From assembly GCA_037443785.1 (NCBI GenBank), contig JBBINR010000066.1, positions 1 through 10,490 on the forward strand: a stretch of 10,490 bases of DNA, written 5' to 3'. A program made the translations under genes and the position numbers. This DNA comes from JAQUOA01 sp037443785. GTDB lineage: Bacteria > Bacteroidota > Ignavibacteria > UBA10030 > UBA8401. The notes under the pieces were generated by a model. That model was not told where the DNA came from and did no database searches. It worked only from the letters and a program-made list of their open reading frames with translations. Position 1 is the first letter of the stretch. The number at the start of each line of letters is the position of its first letter. Positions 1 through 6,059 of the stretch are shown in pieces.

Positions 1-149
1 ACTGGTCTAGTTAGCAGAGCTTGGCCAGGTGTGATAACCACTGCAACCCACTGCCAGCAATAGCTTATACCGGCTGTTAGCGGTTCGGCGTTTTAATCCT
101 CAGATAGGCAATAAATATCCATATCAATTTCTGCATTAATTTCGGCTAA
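1..149 (+). pseudogene. secD: Probable 3' end of secD, reading frame disrupted
   Basis: No frame is open across this stretch, but fragments in all three frames resemble, in order, the C-terminus of SecD. Frame 1 gives TGLV...VITTAT (1-48), then ASNSLY (53-70), AVS (73-81), and RFGVLILR followed after one stop by AINIHINFCINFG and TAA at 147-149. Joined, they approximate the usual SecD ending: a Thr-Gly-x-Val turn, a membrane segment with SN-x-YTAV, VTR, and a tail ending in FG. secD normally sits directly before secF, which begins 28 bases later. SecD would be the large partner of SecF in the membrane complex that uses the proton gradient to finish protein export. The disruption could be poor sequence at a contig end or true decay; the former seems likelier because secF is intact. 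The assignment is inference from short fragments. Confidence 0.42.
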
Positions 150-161
150 GATTTTTTGAAT

Positions 162-167
162 AAGGAG
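162..167 (+). promoter_or_regulatory. Ribosome binding site of secF
   Basis: AAGGAG lies 10 bases before the ATG at 178. It is the clearest Shine-Dalgarno sequence in the window and fixes the secF start. Confidence 0.8.
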
Positions 168-177
168 AATTAGCGTA

Positions 178-1098
178 ATGCATCTTTTTAAGAATATAAA
201 TAAAATTGATTTTATGGGTAAGAGATACATTTGGTATACGGTTTCTCTTATTACTCTTGTTGTAGGAGTTTTCGGAATTATTTTCAAAGGCTTGACCTTT
301 GGAATAGATTTTCTTGGCGGCACAGAGTTGTTAGTTCGGTTCGATAATGCTCCGGCTGTAGTTGATATTCGCACAGCAATGGACAAAGTAGGATTCAAAG
401 GGAGTGAAATTAAGATGTTTGGCAACCCGAACGATATTTTGATTTTCACGCGTGAACAGTCAGGTGGTGCCAAGATTGCTGAACAAATCCGGGCAGAATT
501 ACAAAAAGAATTTCCGTCCAATAAGTTCACCGTACTACGGGAAGATAAAATAGGACCAAAAGTCGGTGCTGAACTGCGACGGAACGCCATTTATGCCGTT
601 GGAGCAACACTCTTGATCATTATGATCTACGTCGGATTTCGGTTTAAATTTATTTACGGCGTTGCAGGCGTTATTGCCCTGTTCCACGACGTAATCGCAA
701 CACTTGGCTTTATCGTTCTCTTTAACGGTCTTTCTCCCCATCTGAATTTGGAAATTAATCAAACAATAATGGCGGCATTTCTAACTCTCATTGGTTTCTC
801 TATCAATGACACCGTTATTGTTTTTGATCGCATCAGAGAAAATCTCAAAATTCATAAAGCCGATTCCCTTTTTGCCATAATGAATCGATCTATCAATGAA
901 ACATTGAGCCGTACGATTATTACCAGCGGAACTGTTATTCTGGTCTTAATCGTTTTGATTATCTTTGGCGGAGAGGTAAACCGAGGTTTTGCATTCACAT
1001 TCTTTATCGGGACAATTTTGGGGACATATTCTTCAATCTATGTTGCCAGTGCCATTGTACTCGATTACTCAACCCGAGCGGATAGAAAAAAACAATAA
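178..1098 (+). CDS. secF: Protein translocase subunit SecF
   Basis: SecF, with SecD, forms an inner-membrane complex beside SecYEG that couples the proton motive force to release of exported proteins on the periplasmic side. The 306-residue length is close to the usual 300-320. A first membrane helix (about residues 20-38) leads into the signature GIDFLGGTELLVRF (42-55), then a periplasmic domain to about residue 135. Five further helices lie at roughly 137-153, 158-182, 197-216, 246-264 and 269-296. Family landmarks are LFHDV with Asp171, the helix-4 motif GFSINDTVIVFDRIREN (206-222; Asp211, Asp217, Arg218), and NETLSRTIITSGT (240-252). The start is set by AAGGAG at 162-167. It probably belongs to a secD-secF transcript, since a frame-scrambled secD-like tail ends just upstream, and the STAS gene follows after 15 bases. 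It is a separate SecF rather than the fused SecDF common in Bacteroidetes. Confidence 0.97.
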   Translation: MHLFKNINKIDFMGKRYIWYTVSLITLVVGVFGIIFKGLTFGIDFLGGTELLVRFDNAPAVVDIRTAMDKVGFKGSEIKMFGNPNDILIFTREQSGGAKIAEQIRAELQKEFPSNKFTVLREDKIGPKVGAELRRNAIYAVGATLLIIMIYVGFRFKFIYGVAGVIALFHDVIATLGFIVLFNGLSPHLNLEINQTIMAAFLTLIGFSINDTVIVFDRIRENLKIHKADSLFAIMNRSINETLSRTIITSGTVILVLIVLIIFGGEVNRGFAFTFFIGTILGTYSSIYVASAIVLDYSTRADRKKQ

Positions 1099-1113
1099 TC
1101 ACGAGAAACCGTT

Positions 1114-1452
1114 ATGAAACTTTCATCAAAAGAAGTCAGTGGAGTTGTAGTCATTAAGATGGACGGCAGTATGCTCGGCGGTCCTGAAGCTTCAGAATTA
1201 AACAGCACACTCCACAAATTGCTCGATGGGAAAAAGAAAAAGGTCATCGTCGACCTCAGCGGAGTTTCTTTGATGAACAGTTCAGGACTTGGCATGCTGA
1301 TTGGCGGAGTAACAACAATGCGAAACGCCGGGGGTGATTTGAAAATTGCCGCGGCAACAGAGAAAGTTCGCCAGGTTTTTAAGATTACGAAAATCAGCAA
1401 TGTTATCGAGCTTCACGATTCGGTAAATACGGCCGTCGGAAGTTTCAAGTAA
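1114..1452 (+). CDS. STAS-domain anti-sigma factor antagonist
   Basis: A 112-residue cytoplasmic protein consisting of one STAS domain, as in SpoIIAA and RsbV. Such proteins bind a serine-kinase anti-sigma factor when unphosphorylated and so release a sigma factor or output protein; phosphorylation of a conserved serine switches them off. The core VIVDLSGVSLMNSSGLGML spans residues 44-62. By alignment with SpoIIAA (DSSGLG, Ser58) the phospho-acceptor is Ser57. The Asp normally before the two serines is Asn55, a substitution I believe occurs in other members. Gly-rich TTMRNAGGDLKIAAATEKVRQVFKITK-type sequence (67-93) completes the fold. The Shine-Dalgarno sequence is weak (ACGAGA region, 1101-1106). 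No kinase, phosphatase or sigma factor gene is nearby, so the partner is unknown. It follows secF by 15 bases and is likely co-transcribed; a terminator follows it. Confidence 0.92.
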   Translation: MKLSSKEVSGVVVIKMDGSMLGGPEASELNSTLHKLLDGKKKKVIVDLSGVSLMNSSGLGMLIGGVTTMRNAGGDLKIAAATEKVRQVFKITKISNVIELHDSVNTAVGSFK

Positions 1453-1473
1453 GAAGATAGTACCATGAACAAG

Positions 1474-1501
1474 AAAAAGGCGATCGATGATCGCCTTTTT
1501 T
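1474..1501. terminator. Bidirectional intrinsic terminator between converging genes
   Basis: A perfect 12-base-pair hairpin: arm 1474-1485 (AAAAAGGCGATC) pairs with 1489-1500 (GATCGCCTTTTT) around a GAT loop. The GC-rich core is flanked by A5 on one side and T6 (1496-1501) on the other, so it can act in both directions. It lies 21 bases after the STAS stop codon and directly abuts the stop codon (1503-1505) of the converging HEAT-cyclophilin gene. Confidence 0.9.
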
Positions 1502-1502
1502 A

Positions 1503-3512
1503 TTACTTCCTAATCAATCGAACTTCCTTGATAATATCACCCACCATAATCTTGTCAACGACATTTAAATCTCTTGTATAACCAAAAATAGAATAGCGCC
1601 CATCTAGATGCGGCGTGGAGCAATGGGTAACAAACCATTGAGAGCCTTCGGTATCTTTTCCTGCGCTTGCAACTCCTACAGCCCCAGTTGAATACCTTGT
1701 ATAGGGAGAAACCTCCGTCCGAATTGAATATCCGGGCCCGCCGGAACCATTGCCAAGAGGATCGCCGCCTTGAATTACAAAATTACTCACTACTCGATGG
1801 AATGTTAGTCCGTTGAAAAATTTCTTTTGTGCAAGAAGTATAAAATTCAACGTCGTCATTGGTGCGGCATCCGCGCAAAAAACAATCCGAATTGTTCCTG
1901 CTGATGTAAAAACATCTGCCCCAGAATATTTATTCAACAGAACAATGTCACCCTGTTTATAAAACGGATTGTATGCGTTTGGATTAGCAATAAATTGAAT
2001 CGGAGAAGGCTTCCCAGTTATTATTTGATACACACGCTCCGCATTCTGTCTCAGAACCTGATCGCCATCAACCAATCCTTTTTCGATCGAAACTAATGCC
2101 GTAGAATCTTTCATTTCGGCAAAAACATTTAATATTTCTACCATTGGTTCTACATCGTTCCCGCTATTCATCTCATTGAATGCCGCAATCAAGTCATCTA
2201 AATATTTTTTTCGAAGCTCAAGGGAAAACAACGTATCTTGAAAAGTAATTGCAATTTGATAGGATATGCCTGCATCCTGTCGTCGAAACAAAGGGATAAT
2301 TTTATCTAAGAATTTTTCTTGTTCGTTCACCTCGGCCGTCCGAACAATATTTTGGTATGCTTCTAACGCTGCAATAATATTTTTCGAATTACCGCTTTCA
2401 AGAAACCCTGCAACACTGGAAATCCCTTCTGATGATTTTGTCTCTCCAATTGCTCTAATGATATATGGTGTAAGCGTGGCGTCAATATCCATCAACGGAT
2501 ATAATAAAGTTAGTGCACGGTTTCCTCCCCGTTTTCCAATAATCAATGCAGATTCGCCTCGTTGGCGAAATGAATATTTTGATGAATTGGAAAGAATGGC
2601 TGCAAAAGTTCCTCGTACCCTTTCAAACTGATCATTTGAAAATAATCCATCCAGCGCCGTTAATGCCGTTAAAGAAACATGCTCGTTTCTATCGTCAATC
2701 AGCGCACGAAGGCGATCAATCACATCATCGGATTGTGTGTTTCGCAAGGCCCGAATCACACTAACGCGAATTTTCCAATCATATTTTTTACCGCACAACT
2801 TTATCAATTCACGTTTGACATCCTCATCGGTCGAATTGCCAAAGAGTGAAACAGTCCACATGATAATTTCTGATGAGGGTGATTTCAAATTCTTCAATAA
2901 ACTATGTTTATAATTCTTTGCAATCGCCGAATCATTCATTCTCATCAATGCATACGTTGACCAATAAACGGATTTGTCTTCATCAATCATTGACACCAGA
3001 AAGCGGATCACAGATTCGTTTTTGATCTTTCTATTTGCAAAGCGGGCACACGCAAGCGGGATTGCACTTTGTTGTCCCGGATTCAAGGAATCACTCATTG
3101 CAATAAGAGATAAAAGGTCGTCATTGATTCCGCAGAAACCGATCGACTGAGCCAACTCGTTAAGTACTGCTTGATCTTTTTCTATAGCAAACTGTGCAAA
3201 CAAGTCACTAATGCCATCATGCTTTCCGAACATTCCCAATGCGAAGGCAGCCATTAACCGGACTTTGGGTGATGGATCATGTAATAAAAAAACAACTTCT
3301 TTGTGCGCCGTCGTATCTTGAATATTCGCAAGGGCAAGCAATGCCAACTCCCGCTCACGTTCTTTTGTTGAATGGAGATACGAGAACAATTCGGGTGAAT
3401 GTTCAACACGCTTATCTTGAAGAATTCGAATGGCAAAATCAGACTCAGATTGTGCGACGAGAAGAAAAGGAAAAAAAAGAATAATACCGATAGAAATGAC
3501 TCTATTCTTCAT
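1503..3512 (-). CDS. Secreted HEAT-repeat protein with C-terminal cyclophilin-type peptidyl-prolyl isomerase domain
   Basis: A 669-residue exported protein. Residues 1-20 form a signal peptide (basic start, hydrophobic run, likely cut at VA-QSE) with no lipobox Cys. Residues about 45-515 are tandem helical HEAT or PBS-lyase-like repeats, for example RERELALLALANI and DPSPKVRLMAAFALGMFG near residues 52-96. Residues about 531-666 are a cyclophilin domain. It has FHRVVSNFVIQGGD (571-584) and GSQWFVTH...HLDGRYSIFG (623-644). The catalytic Arg of cyclophilin A (Arg55) is Arg573, and Phe60, Gln63 and Phe113 map to Phe578, Gln581 and Phe627. Trp121 is His635 and His126 is Tyr640, so activity is likely but cyclosporin binding is probably weak. 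The likely role is proline isomerization during folding of envelope proteins, with the repeats as a binding scaffold (inference). Its ATG overlaps the tatD stop by 4 bases (ATGA), with GAGGG only 3 bases upstream. It is the last gene of its operon. Confidence 0.93.
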   Translation of the reverse strand: MKNRVISIGIILFFPFLLVAQSESDFAIRILQDKRVEHSPELFSYLHSTKERERELALLALANIQDTTAHKEVVFLLHDPSPKVRLMAAFALGMFGKHDGISDLFAQFAIEKDQAVLNELAQSIGFCGINDDLLSLIAMSDSLNPGQQSAIPLACARFANRKIKNESVIRFLVSMIDEDKSVYWSTYALMRMNDSAIAKNYKHSLLKNLKSPSSEIIMWTVSLFGNSTDEDVKRELIKLCGKKYDWKIRVSVIRALRNTQSDDVIDRLRALIDDRNEHVSLTALTALDGLFSNDQFERVRGTFAAILSNSSKYSFRQRGESALIIGKRGGNRALTLLYPLMDIDATLTPYIIRAIGETKSSEGISSVAGFLESGNSKNIIAALEAYQNIVRTAEVNEQEKFLDKIIPLFRRQDAGISYQIAITFQDTLFSLELRKKYLDDLIAAFNEMNSGNDVEPMVEILNVFAEMKDSTALVSIEKGLVDGDQVLRQNAERVYQIITGKPSPIQFIANPNAYNPFYKQGDIVLLNKYSGADVFTSAGTIRIVFCADAAPMTTLNFILLAQKKFFNGLTFHRVVSNFVIQGGDPLGNGSGGPGYSIRTEVSPYTRYSTGAVGVASAGKDTEGSQWFVTHCSTPHLDGRYSIFGYTRDLNVVDKIMVGDIIKEVRLIRK

Positions 3513-4309
3513 GATCCCTCAACAGGCAGGTGGAAAAGTAATTGAGCATTTATAGTCGTTCGACGCGCTACCTCTTCGACAGGTAGATTCACAGCTTCTG
3601 CAATTTTTTGTGCAATCAACGGAATATATACAGGCTCGTTCCTTTTTCCACGGTGTGGAACGGGTGTCAGATACGGTGAATCGGTTTCAACCATAAGATT
3701 AGCAATCCCAATCTCTCTAAGAGTTTCCACCATCGCCGTATTTTTTTTGAATGTGACTGGTCCCGGATATGAAACAAAAAATTGATGATCGAATAATACT
3801 TTTGCCTGCTGCGCATTGCCGGTAAAGCAATGGAAAACCCCTCGTTTCCCTTCCCGCCGCCATTCAGGATTTTTCGCCGTATAATGTGTGACAATATCAA
3901 TAGCATCCTGCATGGAATCACGTGTGTGAACTACAATGGGAAGGTTTTTCCTGATTGCAAATTCAATCTGCAGCGAAAATATTTCCTTTTGATAATCCCG
4001 GGAATGCGTATCGTAAAAATAATCGATACCAATTTCACCAATTGCAACAACCTTGGGATGAGAAACCATTCTCTCAATTTCCTTAAAGTGATCGTTGCTG
4101 TAATGTTCGAGGTCTAAAGGATGAAAACCGATGCAAACAAAAATAGGCGGGAATTTTTCTGCAAGTTCAATTGCACGTTTGGCTGTGGCATGATTTGTTG
4201 CAGGAACGATAAACGTCTTTACCCCAACGGATTCTGCTCGAGCAATCACTTCAGAGATATCGTTTTGATAATCTTCGTAAAAAAGATGGCAATGAGTGTC
4301 AATAAACAT
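3509..4309 (-). CDS. TatD-family metal-dependent hydrolase (YcfH-like DNase)
   Basis: A complete 266-residue TatD protein, the usual size for the family. TatD enzymes are TIM-barrel metallohydrolases of the amidohydrolase superfamily. Characterised members act as 3'-5' DNases or release DNA 3' ends, and some act in D-amino-acid or quality-control roles, so the substrate here is not certain. Metal-site residues are in place: His6 and His8 in the opening IDTHCHL, Glu92 in GEIGIDY, His128 in VVHTRD, His160 in VFHCFTG, and Asp210 in VETDSPYLTP; His63 in GFHP is also conserved. No signal peptide is present, so it acts in the cytoplasm. The first 11 bases overlap the end of the glycosyltransferase fusion upstream and the stop overlaps the next gene by 4 bases. 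There is no clear Shine-Dalgarno sequence, so translation probably depends on coupling to the upstream gene. Confidence 0.95.
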   Translation of the reverse strand: MFIDTHCHLFYEDYQNDISEVIARAESVGVKTFIVPATNHATAKRAIELAEKFPPIFVCIGFHPLDLEHYSNDHFKEIERMVSHPKVVAIGEIGIDYFYDTHSRDYQKEIFSLQIEFAIRKNLPIVVHTRDSMQDAIDIVTHYTAKNPEWRREGKRGVFHCFTGNAQQAKVLFDHQFFVSYPGPVTFKKNTAMVETLREIGIANLMVETDSPYLTPVPHRGKRNEPVYIPLIAQKIAEAVNLPVEEVARRTTINAQLLFHLPVEGS

Positions 4310-6059
4310 TTTTATACCAATAATACCAGCCGGACGTCTTTTTCCAAAATGAAAATGCAGACGCTCCGCTGAAAATTTGAATTCGCCGGATCTTTAGAAA
4401 ATCCGACCAGAAATTTCTCCGCCCGTCGTCAATTGTAACGGCAAAGTGATAACCGGATTTTCTGACGATTGCTTTAACCTGTTCGGATACCGTTCCATGA
4501 GGATAAGCAAACGTAATGATGGCGCTTTGTATTTGTTCTTGTAAATTTAAACGTGAACCTTGGGTTTCCTTCGATACTTCTTCATCATGCAACAAGTTTA
4601 ATTTTGTTCCGGTTGCACCATAAGAACCAATTTCTATTCCCAAGCACGACATTTCAATCAGCTGTTCTGCTCCAAGAAACGGAGACTGATCAGTCTTTTG
4701 CGATAGGACAAAAAAGACTCCCGTCATTCCATATTTCAGCAGCAGAGGATAAGCAGTCTGATAATTTTCTTCAAACCCGTCGAACGTTAAAACGATTGGC
4801 TTCTCAGGGATTTTTAATTTGAACTGTATTATTCGTTGAAGATCGATAAATGTCAGAGGCGTGAATTTATTTTTCTTTAAAAAGGATAGTTGCCGTTCAA
4901 ATTCGTATTGTGAAATTATCCGTTCGGTTCCTTCATTAGGAATAATTTTATGATACAACAGAACGGGAAGTTCATGAATCCCATTCTTTAACGCACAGGC
5001 TTCGGCGTAGACGGCATCCAAGGCAGGAGCTACGTTCGTTATATTAAATTCGGATTCAATAAAGTCTCTCCCCCATCCATTTTTAAATTCAATTTTTTCA
5101 TTAAGCACTGAAACAATATCATTTGCGGTGGCAATGGTATCAATTGGCTGACGCTTATCCAAATCACCGAAATTTGTGGCGACAGCAGCCTCTTTCGTTT
5201 CTTCAGAAAGAATCCCGACATAATTCGATTCCCCGACAGCCACAACCCGAGCACCACAGGCCAGTGCTTCCATTGCTACACGACCTGAACCAACAACAAC
5301 ATCGGCAGTTTGGTAAATCTCTTGAACGTTGCGGGAAAACCCTTTTGGTATGATAAAGTCTTTTCCAACACGTTTATTGGTTTTTTCAATTGTTGGAAGG
5401 ATTTTACTTTTTTCATTCATTCCGCCAATAATATGAATTTCAACTTCAGGAATTTTTTCAAGAATTTTGGGAAAGGATTCTTCGATCAATTTTAACAAGG
5501 TATCGCCTTTAAAACCCGAAAGGCGTCCAACGTAGGCAACGATTTTTTTTTGACCATTGTGCTCACACTTTTGGTAATTCCAAGAATCTAAATTAATTCC
5601 ATTTTTTACCAACGAGAGCTTATCCAACGAATATTTGAGATCGTAATTCAAATGAGAGTAAATTGTTTTACACACGGCAACCAATTTCTCTCCATAGATG
5701 GGAAAATTCTTTGATGAAAAATGAATATGCTGCTGTGCATGAATATGCGAGACAAGCGGTGTTTTTCCTTTCCGCGTCGCAAAATATGACACCCAGCTTG
5801 CGGCGCGGGAATGCGCATCGATAACATGGATATTATGTTTACGAATGAATTGCTTAAGAAAGGAAATGTTTGCAAACCGTTGTTTTAAATCCCTTTTTCC
5901 GATCGGGTGCAGAAAAACTGTCGCCTTCGTTGTTGTTTGGAATGTATCCGAAATAATAAAGACCGTATGGCCGTTTTTGATTTGTTCATCCGCAAGTGTC
6001 GCGGCAAACGTTTCGGCACCATTCACTTCAAATTGTGAAAGGACGTGAAGAATATTCAT
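4299..6059 (-). CDS. Glycosyltransferase family 4-like protein fused to a degenerate NodB-type polysaccharide deacetylase domain
   Basis: A 586-residue two-domain cytoplasmic protein. Residues 1-355 are a GT-B glycosyltransferase: N-terminal VLSQFEVNGAETFAATLA (6-23), the nucleotide-sugar region YVGRLSGFKG (176-185, Arg179 and Lys184), and GSGRVAMEALACG (257-269) with Glu264. The first Glu of the usual E-x7-E pair is Val256. Residues 364-586 resemble polysaccharide deacetylases: PVLLYHKI (365-372), an EFERQLSFLKK segment, VLTFDGFEENYQTAYPLL, GVFFVLS, FAYPHG (517-522) and DDGRRNFWSDFLKIRRI (544-560). The catalytic set is broken: TFDDG is shortened to TFDG (425-428), and the metal-binding H-x3-H is Tyr480 and Gly484. 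The second half is therefore probably not a working deacetylase and may only bind sugar or support the first half (inference). The glycan product is unknown. AAGG-type Shine-Dalgarno GGAAGG (6069-6074) precedes the ATG by 9 bases. The ATG overlaps the receptor stop by 4 bases. Confidence 0.9.
   Translation of the reverse strand: MNILHVLSQFEVNGAETFAATLADEQIKNGHTVFIISDTFQTTTKATVFLHPIGKRDLKQRFANISFLKQFIRKHNIHVIDAHSRAASWVSYFATRKGKTPLVSHIHAQQHIHFSSKNFPIYGEKLVAVCKTIYSHLNYDLKYSLDKLSLVKNGINLDSWNYQKCEHNGQKKIVAYVGRLSGFKGDTLLKLIEESFPKILEKIPEVEIHIIGGMNEKSKILPTIEKTNKRVGKDFIIPKGFSRNVQEIYQTADVVVGSGRVAMEALACGARVVAVGESNYVGILSEETKEAAVATNFGDLDKRQPIDTIATANDIVSVLNEKIEFKNGWGRDFIESEFNITNVAPALDAVYAEACALKNGIHELPVLLYHKIIPNEGTERIISQYEFERQLSFLKKNKFTPLTFIDLQRIIQFKLKIPEKPIVLTFDGFEENYQTAYPLLLKYGMTGVFFVLSQKTDQSPFLGAEQLIEMSCLGIEIGSYGATGTKLNLLHDEEVSKETQGSRLNLQEQIQSAIITFAYPHGTVSEQVKAIVRKSGYHFAVTIDDGRRNFWSDFLKIRRIQIFSGASAFSFWKKTSGWYYWYKNVY

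Noticed and set aside
93..590. A 165-codon minus-strand open frame opposite secF
   Set aside because: It is the antisense shadow of the clearly conserved secF and its predicted protein has no family features.
1465..1580. A short plus-strand frame beginning MNKKKAIDDR through the terminator
   Set aside because: It runs through the hairpin and into the antisense of the cyclophilin gene; the ATG has no ribosome binding site and the start codons are a by-product of the A-rich stem.
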